From Paenibacillus humicus NBRC 102415 (GTDB lineage: Bacteria; Bacillota; Bacilli; Paenibacillales; Paenibacillaceae), in the NCBI RefSeq assembly GCF_004000905.1, contig NZ_BIMD01000044.1, positions 1-41,780 on the forward strand: 41,780 nt of DNA. The letters run 5' to 3'. This document shows, piece after piece, positions 16,606-24,982 of this stretch. The notes under the pieces were generated by a model. The model was not told the DNA's origin. It ran no database searches and worked only from the letters and a program-made list of their open reading frames with translations. Position 1 is the first letter of the stretch; every line of letters starts with the position of its first letter. Position numbers and translations under genes: made by a program.

Positions 16606-16652
16606 CAAAAAGAACCATTCCAGTCGATCGTGACATCGAATCTAAAATGGTT
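16606..16652 (-). terminator. Terminator after the ArsR-type regulator gene
   Basis: On the minus strand AACCATT and AATGGTT arms, with an inner TCGA pairing, are followed by five T residues within CTTTTTG. It isolates the regulator gene from the opp promoter just downstream. Confidence 0.65.
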
Positions 16653-16661
16653 GGGTTCGGC

Positions 16662-17567
16662 TCAGCCTTCGATATAGGCTTTCAAAGCCGCCTGCATCCT
16701 CTCCAGAGTCCCTTGCCGCAGGCTGTACACGGTCAGCGTCTCCCCTTCGAAATGGGCGTGGATGAGCCCGGCGCTCCGCAGCTTGCCGACATGGTCATGC
16801 GTAATCCCCTTGGACAGCTGCAGATGTCTGACGATCTCGATGAAGCTGCGCGGTCCTCCATGCAGGTAACGGAGAATTTTGAGCCGGCTCTTCTCGCCGA
16901 GGGTTCGGATGACGCGGAAATCATGGGCGGAGAGGAAGTCCTCCTCGCTCATATCGATTCTGGCGGAATAGTAGCAGATCGTAAGCCGGCGGAAATGGCT
17001 GATGATATTGACCGGCTGGAAATGCATCTGGGGGATAAGCACCAGATCCTCCAGTCCCGGCACCGTCTCGAACACGAGACCGTTGGTCGTCTCATCGACG
17101 AAAGCCTTCTCCTCCGACCGGGGCAGGACCGCGTTCCGCTCCTTCTCTACTTGCCTCAGCCTTTCCAGGACCGCCGGATCGGCCGAGTGGAAATATTGCT
17201 CCTGCCAGCGGGAGAAGACGGAAGCCGTCAGCTCCCTGAACGCCGCCATATCCTCCGGGAACTGGCTGCTGTAGGGCGCCATCATTTCGTACATGTCTCC
17301 TGCGCTCAGCCCGCGGAGCCAAGCGACGAAGCCCGCGGCGTCATCCGCGGGACACAGGTGGATCAGCAAAAAGGTGAACTTCCAGTTGGCGTCGATCGCC
17401 AGCTCGTCCAGCAGCGCGGCAAAATCCGGCGTGAGCCGATCTCTGACCTCCGCCGCCCATGAGGACGGAAGATCGAGCTTTTTATGGGACTTGCGGCATA
17501 TATAAGCGTGCAGACTGCTCATCGCTTCATGCAGCGGCTTGAACATGATGTGGACTTGATAGGTCAT
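16662..17567 (-). CDS. Large ArsR-type transcriptional regulator
   Basis: A 301-residue protein. The last 95 residues form a winged helix of ArsR type: FRVIRTLGEKSRLKILRYLHG, then SFIEIVRHLQLSKGITHDHVGKL as the recognition region and an EGETLTVYSLR wing. Residues 1-200 form a separate all-alpha/beta domain of unknown function, so the protein is roughly three times the size of a classic ArsR repressor. No metal-binding CVC motif is seen. It lies just upstream of, and on the same strand as, the oligopeptide transporter operon, so it is a good candidate to control it. A near-palindrome next to its own -10 suggests autoregulation. Confidence 0.75.
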   Translation of the reverse strand: MTYQVHIMFKPLHEAMSSLHAYICRKSHKKLDLPSSWAAEVRDRLTPDFAALLDELAIDANWKFTFLLIHLCPADDAAGFVAWLRGLSAGDMYEMMAPYSSQFPEDMAAFRELTASVFSRWQEQYFHSADPAVLERLRQVEKERNAVLPRSEEKAFVDETTNGLVFETVPGLEDLVLIPQMHFQPVNIISHFRRLTICYYSARIDMSEEDFLSAHDFRVIRTLGEKSRLKILRYLHGGPRSFIEIVRHLQLSKGITHDHVGKLRSAGLIHAHFEGETLTVYSLRQGTLERMQAALKAYIEG

Positions 17568-17588
17568 AATGGCACGCCCTTTTTGCGC

Positions 17589-17602
17589 TATCCTTAAAGA
17601 TA
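17589..17602. promoter_or_regulatory. Near-palindrome downstream of the regulator promoter
   Basis: TATC and GATA flank a TTAA-centred core; the 14 bp reads almost the same on both strands. It lies just after the predicted transcription start of the ArsR-type gene, a plausible autorepressor site. Confidence 0.35.
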
Positions 17603-17615
17603 CCAGTTTGGGCGT

Positions 17616-17645
17616 ATTCTACACGAAAAACCGTTTGTTCTGCAA
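17616..17645 (-). promoter_or_regulatory. Candidate promoter of the ArsR-type regulator
   Basis: On the minus strand TTGCAG (17640-17645) and TAGAAT (17616-17621) are 18 nt apart, in the gap after the liv operon. No strong terminator separates this from livF, so some read-through is possible. Confidence 0.5.
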
Positions 17646-17660
17646 GCCAAAAATCAAGCC

Positions 17661-18365
17661 TCAGGCCAAGTAGCTTTCTTTGACCTGCTCATCGGCGATG
17701 AGCGAGGACGCCTTGCCCTGCATCGTAATTTCCCCGGTCTGGATGACATAGCCCCGATCCGCGATTTGCAGCGCGTGGTAGGCGTTCTGCTCCACGAGCA
17801 AAATCGTCATGCCGGACGCGTTGAGCTCCTGGATGATTTCGAAAATCTGATCGACAAGCACAGGCGCCAGCCCCATCGACGGCTCGTCGAGCAGCAGGAT
17901 ATCCGGCTTCATCATCAGTCCGCGGGCGATCGCCAGCATCTGCTGCTCCCCTCCGCTCATCGTGCCGCCCGCCTGCCGGTATCTTTCCTTGAGCCTGGGG
18001 AAATAAGCGAACGCCTGCTCGATCCTTTCCTTGACGAGAGCTTTGTCCTTGACGGAAAAAGCCCCCATCTCCAGATTCTCCTTGACCGTAAGCTTTGGAA
18101 AAATCCTTCTGCCTTCCGGGACGTGGGCGATGCCGGAGGCCGCGATCTGATGGGGCAGCCAGGAGGAGATCGCCTCCCCTTTGAAGCGGATTTCTCCCGA
18201 GGTTTTGACCTGTCCGCATATCGACTTGAGCGTGGTGGACTTGCCGGCTCCGTTGGATCCGATCAAGGTGACGATCTCGCCTTCGCCGACGGTCAGCGAT
18301 ATTCCCTTCAGCGCTTCGATTCCTCCGTAATAAGCCTGCACCCGGTTCAGCTCCAGCAAGCTCAT
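17661..18365 (-). CDS. livF: Branched-chain amino-acid ABC transporter ATPase (LivF)
   Basis: A 234-residue ATPase of LivF type, with Walker A GSNGAGKST, signature MSGGEQQMLAIARGLM, Walker B ILLLDEPSMGLAPVL and switch region LLVEQNAYHAL. The GIAHVPEGRRIFPKLTV segment is diagnostic of LivF/UrtE-like subunits. Its ATG overlaps the stop of livG by 4 nt, so translation is probably coupled. It is the last gene of the operon. The complete gene set favours branched-chain amino acids, though related systems move urea or amides. Confidence 0.92.
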   Translation of the reverse strand: MSLLELNRVQAYYGGIEALKGISLTVGEGEIVTLIGSNGAGKSTTLKSICGQVKTSGEIRFKGEAISSWLPHQIAASGIAHVPEGRRIFPKLTVKENLEMGAFSVKDKALVKERIEQAFAYFPRLKERYRQAGGTMSGGEQQMLAIARGLMMKPDILLLDEPSMGLAPVLVDQIFEIIQELNASGMTILLVEQNAYHALQIADRGYVIQTGEITMQGKASSLIADEQVKESYLA

Positions 18366-19147
18366 GCCATCACCCCCTCTTCCACGGCGTTTTTGCCCAA
18401 ATAGGCTTCAATGACCTTCGGATTGTTGCGGATGGCGGCCGGGCCTCCTTCCGCGATCTTCTCCCCATGATCGAGCACGAGGATATGCTCGGCCAGCTGC
18501 ATGACCAGCTTCATGTCGTGCTCGATCAGGATGATCGTCAGCTCGAGCTCCCGCTGCATCCTGCGGATCAGCGCAGTCAGCTCGGCCGTCTCGCGCGGAT
18601 TCATCCCCGCCGCCGGCTCGTCCAGCAGCAGCACCTTCGGCTGGACGGCAAGAGCCCGGGCGACCTCCAGCTTCCTTTGCGCGCCGTAGGGCAAGCTGGA
18701 CGCCTCCTCGTTGAAGTGCCTTTCAAGGCCTACATACTGGAGCAGCCGGTAAGCCTTCCGCCTCGCTTCCTGCTCCTCGTGGCGCACTTTGCCCCATCCA
18801 AGAATAGTGCCGGGCGTCCCCGACTTGAGATGGATATGCATGCCGACCATGACGTTTTCCAGGACGCTCATGCTTCCGAACAGACGGATGTTCTGGAACG
18901 TCCGCGCGATGCCGAGCTTTGCGATCACATGCGGCTTGACCCGTACCAAGGATTTCCCGTCCAGCTCGATGCGGCCCCCGTCCGGAACATAGATGCCGGT
19001 GATCAGATTGAAAAAGGTCGTTTTCCCTGCCCCGTTTGGACCGATGACCGCAGATATTTCTCCACTGGGGAAGCTGTAATCAACTCCATTGACGGCAACG
19101 AGGCCGCCGAAGCGCTTTTTGAGACTTGCAACCGTCAGTATCGCCAT
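18362..19147 (-). CDS. livG: Branched-chain amino-acid ABC transporter ATPase (LivG)
   Basis: A 261-residue ATPase of LivG type: Walker A GPNGAGKTT, the long insert with GIARTFQNIRLF, the LPYGAQRKLEVARAL signature and Walker B VLLLDEPAAGMNPRET, followed by IEHDMKLVM. The C-terminus NNPKVIEAYLG is conserved in LivG. It forms a heterodimer with LivF and docks on the LivH/LivM permeases. It lies 24 nt after livM and overlaps livF by 4 nt. Confidence 0.93.
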   Translation of the reverse strand: MAILTVASLKKRFGGLVAVNGVDYSFPSGEISAVIGPNGAGKTTFFNLITGIYVPDGGRIELDGKSLVRVKPHVIAKLGIARTFQNIRLFGSMSVLENVMVGMHIHLKSGTPGTILGWGKVRHEEQEARRKAYRLLQYVGLERHFNEEASSLPYGAQRKLEVARALAVQPKVLLLDEPAAGMNPRETAELTALIRRMQRELELTIILIEHDMKLVMQLAEHILVLDHGEKIAEGGPAAIRNNPKVIEAYLGKNAVEEGVMA

Positions 19148-19171
19148 GAGGCACCTCCCCTATCGAACTCT

Positions 19172-20452
19172 TCATTTGCGGATGGCCGCCCTGCCGGCAG
19201 GCGCCGGATAGACGCCGCTTCCCGCGACGGATTCCAGACTGACTTTGCGGTTGCGCGCCCGGATCAGGCCGTTCGGCCGGAATATCGCGAACAGGATCAG
19301 GATCAGCCCGAAAATCAGCCGCTGCATTTTGGAAGGAGACAACGCCGTAGGGATCCCGATGTAGCCGTTGTTGGATAGGGCGTTCAGCGCGCTCGTCAGT
19401 TCGGTCAGCACCTGCAGATTCAGGATCGTAACGAGGCTCGCTCCCAATATCACCCCCGGCACGCTGCCCATTCCGCCCAGCACGACCATGACGAGAATGG
19501 TCGTGGATTCCACGAGCGTGAAGCTCGTCGGATCGATGAAGGTCTGCTTGGCTGCGAATACGACGCCCATCATGCCGGAGAAGGACGCTCCGATCGCGAA
19601 GGCGGTCAGCTTGGTCCGAATCAAAGGGATGCCCATCGACTGCGCGGCGATCTCGTTCTCGCGGACCGCCTTCCACGATCGACCGAGCCGGGAATGCTCC
19701 AACCTGCGCACCGCGAAGATGACAACGGCAAGAATCCCGATCACGATAAAGTAAAATTGATGGGGAAACGTGAACTTGAAGCCGAACAAATCCGGCGGCT
19801 GGATGGAGGAGAGGCCCATGGCGCCGTTGGTGATATTGATCGGCTTCTCCATATTGTTGAAGATGATCCGGATGATTTCCCCGAATCCAAGCGTGACGAT
19901 GGCCAGATAGTCGCCTTTGACGCGAAGCACGGGCAGACCGAGCAGAATGCCGAAGATGCCGGCCATGAAGCCGCCCAGCAGGATGAAGATCCAGAAGCTG
20001 CCGCCCGGGAGCGGGAACAGGCTGCCGGGAATGAAATTGTTCGCCTGCGCTGTGGCGAAGATGCCGTACGTGTACGCTCCGACCGCGAAAAAGGCGACGA
20101 AGCCCATATCCAGAAGGCCGGCAAAGCCGACGACGATGTTGAGGCCGAGCGCCATGGCGACATAAATGCCGCATTGAGCCGCGACTTCCATATAAGCCTC
20201 GTGCGACGATCCCCCGGAGGCCGCGAAGGGAATGACCAGCAGCAGCAGGATGCCGGCAGACGCCCACTTGATGCCGTTTGAAAAGCCGGTGTAATACAGC
20301 AGCAGCAGCGAGCCGAGCAGCAGCAGGAAGGCGAGGACGGACTTGTCCATCAGATAGACGGCACCGGATGTCACGACGACAAAAGCGGCCAGAAGCCCGG
20401 CCTGCAGGGACTTGCTGCCGGCAAGCCTCTCGCGGGTTGAATTGATTTCCAT
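19172..20452 (-). CDS. livM: Branched-chain amino-acid ABC transporter permease (LivM)
   Basis: A multi-helix permease of about 426 residues. I place the start at the ATG at 20452, where AGGTGG provides a ribosome-binding site; a GTG directly after the livH stop (20461) is an alternative. Two extra N-terminal helices (about 20-85) precede the core. LivM motifs include AMALGLNIVVGFAGLLDMGFVAFFAVGAY, LRVKGDYLAIVTLGFGEI and SWKAVRENEIAAQSMGI; the last contacts the ATPases. A positively charged tail ends the protein. Confidence 0.93.
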   Translation of the reverse strand: MEINSTRERLAGSKSLQAGLLAAFVVVTSGAVYLMDKSVLAFLLLLGSLLLLYYTGFSNGIKWASAGILLLLVIPFAASGGSSHEAYMEVAAQCGIYVAMALGLNIVVGFAGLLDMGFVAFFAVGAYTYGIFATAQANNFIPGSLFPLPGGSFWIFILLGGFMAGIFGILLGLPVLRVKGDYLAIVTLGFGEIIRIIFNNMEKPINITNGAMGLSSIQPPDLFGFKFTFPHQFYFIVIGILAVVIFAVRRLEHSRLGRSWKAVRENEIAAQSMGIPLIRTKLTAFAIGASFSGMMGVVFAAKQTFIDPTSFTLVESTTILVMVVLGGMGSVPGVILGASLVTILNLQVLTELTSALNALSNNGYIGIPTALSPSKMQRLIFGLILILFAIFRPNGLIRARNRKVSLESVAGSGVYPAPAGRAAIRK

Positions 20453-20461
20453 ATCCGCCAC

Positions 20462-21445
20462 CTACACTTTCTCTTTGACGGCTCTGCCGAACAAGCCCTC
20501 GGGTTTGAAGATCAGGACGATGATGAGAATGGAGAAGGCGAAGACGTCCTTGTATTCGGCTCCGAAGCTGCCGCCGGTCAGCGTCCCGAGGTTCGAGGAG
20601 GCGAACATCTCCAGAATGCCGATGACGAAGCCGCCGAACATCGCGCCGCGGATGTTGCCGATACCTCCCAGAACGGCTGCCGTGAACGCTTTCATGCCGA
20701 GAATGAAGCCGATATAGGGATCGATTGTTCCGTACTGCTGGGCGAACAGCACGCCGGTAGCTCCGCCGAGCGCAGAGCCGATGAAGAACGTCAGGACGAT
20801 GACCTTGTTCACATTGATCGACATGAGGGATGCCGTCTCGCGGTCTTGGGCAACGGCTCTCATCGCAACTCCCCATTTGCTCCGGTTGACGAACCGGTCC
20901 AGGGCGACCATGAGCAGCAGGGCCGCGCCGAGAATAATGAGGGTGTTGGTTTTGACGGTCGCATCGCCGAATAGGCTGCTGATGGAGGAGGCGGGCAGGC
21001 TCATCCGCTCCCCGTAAAGGGAGCTGCTGCTCACGATATAATTGCCTGTCCGCAGCTCTGCGATGAAGCGGACGACGTCCTGGAGAACGAAGGAGACGCC
21101 GAAAGCGGCAATGAGCGAGATCAGCTTCGGAGCCTTGCGCAGCGGGCGGTAAGCCACCCGCTCGATGCCCACCCCGAGCGCGCCGGTGAACATCATCGCG
21201 ATCAGCATGATGAGCAGATAGAAGAGCCACGGCGGCAGGCTGGCGGCGAGTCCCGTTCCTTGGGCAGCGAGCAGCACAGCCGTGCCGACGAAAGCGCCCG
21301 TCATGAAAATTTCTCCGTGCGCAAAATTGATCAGCTCAAGAATTCCATATACCATCGTGTAGCCCAGCGCTACAACCGCGTAAATGGCTCCTAGCGCCAA
21401 GCCGTCGATCAGCACCTGGGGAAGCGTATGCAGGATGTCGTTCAT
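20462..21445 (-). CDS. livH: Branched-chain amino-acid ABC transporter permease (LivH)
   Basis: The start at 21445 is preferred because GAGAGGAG lies upstream; this gives a 327-residue product starting MNDILHTLPQVLIDGLALGA, a typical LivH N-terminus. Core motifs include ALGYTMVYGILELINFAHGEIFM, MRAVAQDRETASLMSINVNKV (the ATPase-contact loop) and GGIGNIRGAMFGGFVIGILE. It pairs with LivM as the membrane channel. A terminator-like hairpin lies between livK and this gene. Confidence 0.93.
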   Translation of the reverse strand: MNDILHTLPQVLIDGLALGAIYAVVALGYTMVYGILELINFAHGEIFMTGAFVGTAVLLAAQGTGLAASLPPWLFYLLIMLIAMMFTGALGVGIERVAYRPLRKAPKLISLIAAFGVSFVLQDVVRFIAELRTGNYIVSSSSLYGERMSLPASSISSLFGDATVKTNTLIILGAALLLMVALDRFVNRSKWGVAMRAVAQDRETASLMSINVNKVIVLTFFIGSALGGATGVLFAQQYGTIDPYIGFILGMKAFTAAVLGGIGNIRGAMFGGFVIGILEMFASSNLGTLTGGSFGAEYKDVFAFSILIIVLIFKPEGLFGRAVKEKV

Positions 21446-21467
21446 CTTATGGGCTCCTCTCCGATTC

Positions 21468-21514
21468 AAAAAGCAGGCGCGGAACGGTTCCTTGCGGGAA
21501 TCGCGCACGCCTGC
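21468..21514 (-). terminator. Intra-operon terminator-like hairpin between livK and livH
   Basis: On the minus strand GCAGGCG and CGCCTGC arms enclose an inner GGAAC/GTTCC hairpin and are followed by five T residues (21468-21472). It lies in the 85-nt gap after livK and probably ends a fraction of transcripts there. Confidence 0.7.
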
Positions 21515-21530
21515 ACGGCTTGTCCGGCTG

Positions 21531-22739
21531 CTACTGGCTGACTTCCGAAATCATGCTGCCCGGATAGGAAGCTCCTTCGAATTTGTAGATGAACACCTTG
21601 GCATACTTATTGTCGCCTTTGTCGTCGAAGCTCACTTTGGTCGCTACGCCTTCAAAGTCCTTCGTCGCCCGCACCGCATCCCGGATCTTCTCGCGGGCAG
21701 GCAACTTGCCCCCGTTGTCCTCGATGCTCTTCTTGACGGCGGCAAGCATGACCGACATCGAATCATAGGCATAAACCGAGTAGCCTTCCGGTCCTTTGCT
21801 GAATTTCGCCTGGTAGCTGTCCGCCCACTCTTTGTTGGACTTCGTTATGTCCCCTGCGACGGAGCTGTACAAGGTGCCGGCGACATCCGGTCCGGCGATG
21901 TCCGCCATGCCGGAGGAATCCAGCGCGTCGCCGCCCATGAGCGGGGCCGTGATCCCTTTGTCCTTCGCCTGTTTCACAAGCAGGGCGCCTTCGGCGTACA
22001 TTCCTCCGAAGAAGATGAGATCCGGCTTCTTGCTCTGGACGGTCGTCAGCACGCCGTTGAAATCCTTCTCACCGACCGTTATGCCCTCATACCCGACGAT
22101 GGATGCTCCCGCTTCCTTGGCCGCATCCCGGAAAGCTTCGGCCAGTCCCTGGCCGTAAGCCGTCTTGTCCTGAATGACGAAGATGTTTTTGGCATTCAGC
22201 GTCTTCACCGCGTATTGGGCTCCGGCAGGGCCCTGGAAGTCGTCGCGCGCGACGACGCGGTTGGCCACCTTGAGCTTGCGGTCGGTGAACTCCGTCGCCG
22301 TGCTGGCGGGCGAGATCATCGGCAGATTGTATTTTTCATAGACGACAGAGGAGGGAATGGAAACGCCGGAATTCAGATGGCCGATGACGCCCACGACGGC
22401 CTGGTCGGCGCCGATCTGCTCGGCGTTGGCGACACCCTTTTTGGCATCGCTCTGGTCGTCATACGGGACCAGCTCAAGCGTAAAGCCCAGCTTGGAGAAC
22501 TCGTCCTTGTGGTCGTCGAGCGACAGCTGGGCTCCGAGCTTGATCGCCTCTCCCTGAATCGAGCTTCCGCCCGACAGCGGAGACTGCGAAGCGATCTTGA
22601 TGACCTGTCCGCCGCTTTTGGCCCCGCTCTCTTGATTCGATGACGAATTGCCGTTTCCGGAGCCGCATCCGGCTGCCAATGCCATCACCAGAACAATCGC
22701 GGCAAGCCCTTTTCCTTTTCCAATCCCCTTTGATTTCAT
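21531..22739 (-). CDS. livK: Branched-chain amino-acid binding lipoprotein (LivK)
   Basis: A 402-residue type I periplasmic-binding-fold protein. The signal peptide ends at the lipobox MALAAGC (Cys about residue 25), followed by a Ser/Gly/Asn linker. SQSPLSGGSSIQGEAIKLGAQLS and YDDQSDAKKGVANAEQI are typical of the Leu/Ile/Val-binding family, as are GHLNSGVSIPSS and MISPASTATEF around the ligand pocket. It delivers amino acids to LivHM. It is first in the operon, with its own promoter and a palindrome-rich upstream region. The exact ligand is not decided by sequence. Confidence 0.92.
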   Translation of the reverse strand: MKSKGIGKGKGLAAIVLVMALAAGCGSGNGNSSSNQESGAKSGGQVIKIASQSPLSGGSSIQGEAIKLGAQLSLDDHKDEFSKLGFTLELVPYDDQSDAKKGVANAEQIGADQAVVGVIGHLNSGVSIPSSVVYEKYNLPMISPASTATEFTDRKLKVANRVVARDDFQGPAGAQYAVKTLNAKNIFVIQDKTAYGQGLAEAFRDAAKEAGASIVGYEGITVGEKDFNGVLTTVQSKKPDLIFFGGMYAEGALLVKQAKDKGITAPLMGGDALDSSGMADIAGPDVAGTLYSSVAGDITKSNKEWADSYQAKFSKGPEGYSVYAYDSMSVMLAAVKKSIEDNGGKLPAREKIRDAVRATKDFEGVATKVSFDDKGDNKYAKVFIYKFEGASYPGSMISEVSQ

Positions 22740-22797
22740 TCATTGCCCTCCCGTTTCGTGTAATATTACTTGACGCATATGTGACGAACGCAAGGTT

Positions 22798-22826
22798 AGT
22801 ATACCTACGAAGATGACGTTCAGCAA
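22798..22826 (-). promoter_or_regulatory. Sigma-A promoter of the liv operon
   Basis: On the minus strand TTGCTG (22821-22826) and TATACT (22798-22803) are exactly 17 nt apart, about 60 nt before the livK start codon. Confidence 0.75.
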
Positions 22827-22843
22827 TCCGGTGTAACCTATCC

Positions 22844-22860
22844 TTTTACAGTTTGTAAAA
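22844..22860. promoter_or_regulatory. Perfect palindrome upstream of the liv promoter
   Basis: TTTTACA and TGTAAAA flank a 3-bp centre. It lies about 20 bp upstream of the -35 box, where an activator could bind. A second perfect repeat, TTCCC/GGGAA with a 7-bp centre, is at 22867-22883. The rest of 22740-23022 is AT-rich and holds no gene. Confidence 0.5.
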
Positions 22861-23022
22861 ATATAATTCCCATAAATAGGGAACGGGATATTAACAGGAA
22901 GAGTTATCCCTCTCATTTATGGAATGAAATTTCAAATTATTATTGAAACGAAGATTATTTATATCATTAATCCGATTTTGCCAACAAATTCTGCTGGGCC
23001 ATGGAATGGTTTCAACGCAAAT

Positions 23023-23070
23023 AAAGACCCTCGCCGTCTTCCGACTCAATCGGGGACGATGAAGGTCTTT
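23023..23070. terminator. Terminator downstream of the alpha-glucosidase gene
   Basis: AAAGACC and GGTCTTT arms with inner CGTC/GACG and CCGA/TCGG pairs form a long hairpin 24 nt after the stop codon at 23094. T-rich sequence follows on both strands. Confidence 0.75.
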
Positions 23071-23093
23071 CGTTGTCGAAGGCTGTTTAGGAA

Positions 23094-24857
23094 CTAAACC
23101 GTTTCGGTGATGGGCGATTGGCCATCCGCTGCAGCAGGAGGCTTCATTCCGGCTGCAAAGCCTGCGCTCCCCTGCACGCCGACCAGCTTGTACACTCTGG
23201 ACTCGTAAGGTTTCAGCGCGATTTCGGCGATATTCTCATCGGCATCCGTCAGGTAATTGGCAAGCAGCAGCTCGGAAGGGCGGAAGGCATATTCCTCAGG
23301 AAGCTGTGCGGTCGCCTTGACAGGGAACAGATTGCAGAGAACGAGCAGCTTCTCGTCTCCATAGGTTCTCGTATAGGCGTATATTTGCGGATGGTCGGCC
23401 AGAATCAGGTCGTAAGTCCCGTATACGGCGGCGAGATTTTCCGCACGCAGCCGAATCAGGCGCTTGTAATGATGGTAGATGGAATCCGGATCCTCCATCG
23501 CCTGCTCGACGTTGATCTCCGAATAATTCGGATTGACCTTGAGCCATGGCGTTCCTTCCGTGAAGCCGCCGTTCTCTTCCCGGCTCCACTGCATCGGCGT
23601 GCGGGAGTTGTCGCGTCCGGTTTTCCAGATGATCCGCATGATTTCGTCATGGCTCATGCCGTTTTCCGTTTCGAACCGGTACAGGTTCTTGATGGCTACG
23701 TCATTGTAATCATCGATGGAAGGGAACTGGACATTCGTCATGCCGATCTCCTGGCCCTGATAGATGAACGGCGTTCCCTGCATCAGGAAATACATCGTCG
23801 CCAGAGACTTGGACGATTCCTTCCAATAGACGCTGTCGTCGCCCCAGGTGGATACGGAACGCGGCTGGTCGTGGTTTTCCAGGAACAAAGCGTTCCATCC
23901 CATTCCTTCCAGCCCTTTTTGCCAGCGGGTAAGCGTGGACTTCAGCTGCGCCAGATCGATGCCTCCGGCAACGCTTTTGTTCCATAGGCCCAGATGCTCG
24001 AATTGAAAAATCATGTTGAAAGCGCCGTTGTCCTCGCCCACCCATACCTCGGCATCCTGAACCTTGACGCCGTTGGCTTCGCCGACGGTGACGATATCGT
24101 ATTTCGCGAACGTCTCTTGCTTCAGCTCTTTCAGAAACTCATGGATTCCCTCGCGATTCATGTGCCCGTCGAAGGAAGGGACATACTTCAGATTTTCGGG
24201 ATTCGGCATATCCGTAAGTCCCGGAATCTTCTTGATATGCGAGATGGCGTCCACACGGAAGCCGTCGATGCCCTTGTCCAGCCACCAGTTGACCATTCCG
24301 TACAGCTCTTTGCGGACCTCGGGATTTTCCCAGTTCAGATCCGGCTGGCGGCGGGAGAAGATATGCATGAAATATTGTCCGCTCTTCTCGTCGAATTCCC
24401 ATGCCGGGCCGCTGAAGATGCTCTCCCAGTTGTTCGGCTCGCTGCCGTCTGCCGCAGGATCACGCCAAATGTAGTAGTCCCGCTTCGGATTCTCCTTGCC
24501 GGAGCGCGACTCGATAAACCATGGATGCTCGTCGGAGGTGTGGTTGATGACCAGGTCGAGAATAAGCTTCATCCCTCTGGCATGCACTTCTTCCAGCAGG
24601 AGATCGAAATCCTCCATCGTGCCGAACTCGGCCATGATATCCTGATAGTCGGAAATATCGTAGCCGTTGTCGTCATTCGGGGATTTGAAGACGGGGCAGA
24701 TCCAAATGATGCCGATGCCCAGCCCCTTGAGATAATCGAGCTTGGAGATGATGCCCTGCAGATCTCCAATTCCGTCTCCGTTGCTGTCCATGAAGGAACG
24801 CGGGTAAATCTGATAGGCCACGGCTTCTTTCCACCATTGAATGGATGCGGTTTGCAT
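23094..24857 (-). CDS. malL: GH13 alpha-glucosidase / oligo-1,6-glucosidase
   Basis: A 587-residue cytosolic enzyme of the GH13 oligo-1,6-glucosidase group. The catalytic triad is visible: nucleophile D203 (GFRVDAI), acid/base E260 (TVGEANG) and D330 (LENHDQPR). It hydrolyses alpha-linked glucose from short oligosaccharides such as maltose, isomaltose or sucrose. The residue after the nucleophile is Ala; in this group Val is common in alpha-1,6-specific enzymes and Thr or Ala in alpha-1,4-specific ones, so alpha-1,4 activity is favoured. The C-terminal 25 residues (Gly/Pro/Ala-rich) are an extra tail. The gene is alone, controlled by an extended -10 promoter and a palindromic operator. Confidence 0.92.
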   Translation of the reverse strand: MQTASIQWWKEAVAYQIYPRSFMDSNGDGIGDLQGIISKLDYLKGLGIGIIWICPVFKSPNDDNGYDISDYQDIMAEFGTMEDFDLLLEEVHARGMKLILDLVINHTSDEHPWFIESRSGKENPKRDYYIWRDPAADGSEPNNWESIFSGPAWEFDEKSGQYFMHIFSRRQPDLNWENPEVRKELYGMVNWWLDKGIDGFRVDAISHIKKIPGLTDMPNPENLKYVPSFDGHMNREGIHEFLKELKQETFAKYDIVTVGEANGVKVQDAEVWVGEDNGAFNMIFQFEHLGLWNKSVAGGIDLAQLKSTLTRWQKGLEGMGWNALFLENHDQPRSVSTWGDDSVYWKESSKSLATMYFLMQGTPFIYQGQEIGMTNVQFPSIDDYNDVAIKNLYRFETENGMSHDEIMRIIWKTGRDNSRTPMQWSREENGGFTEGTPWLKVNPNYSEINVEQAMEDPDSIYHHYKRLIRLRAENLAAVYGTYDLILADHPQIYAYTRTYGDEKLLVLCNLFPVKATAQLPEEYAFRPSELLLANYLTDADENIAEIALKPYESRVYKLVGVQGSAGFAAGMKPPAAADGQSPITETV

Positions 24858-24898
24858 GGTGCTTGTCTCCTCTTATATAGACCGGAATTTTCTTTGTA

Positions 24899-24908
24899 CA
24901 AACGTTTG
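24899..24908. promoter_or_regulatory. LacI/CcpA-type operator of the alpha-glucosidase gene
   Basis: CAAACGTTTG is a perfect 10-bp palindrome with the central CG typical of LacI-family operators, including cre-like sites. It lies just downstream of the predicted transcription start, where a bound repressor would block transcription. Its match to the CcpA cre consensus is incomplete at one end, so a local maltose regulator is as likely. Confidence 0.6.
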
Positions 24909-24918
24909 CATAAAAGCA

Positions 24919-24927
24919 ATTATAGCA
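24919..24927 (-). promoter_or_regulatory. Extended -10 promoter of the alpha-glucosidase gene
   Basis: On the minus strand TGC precedes a perfect TATAAT, an extended -10 element. No good -35 box lies at 17 nt, which fits this promoter class. Confidence 0.65.
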
Positions 24928-24982
24928 TAATTCAAAGGAGTGGAAAAAGCCTCATTTTCATGATTGACGCCGGTCGCGCCGC

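Noticed and set aside
19080-21230. A 716-codon minus-strand frame overlapping livM and livH
   Set aside because: It runs in another frame through two conserved permease genes and has an Arg/His-rich composition without motifs.
22900-22960. Possible CodY box upstream of livK
   Set aside because: The AT-rich AATTTCAAATT-type stretch has too many mismatches to the CodY consensus to be called.
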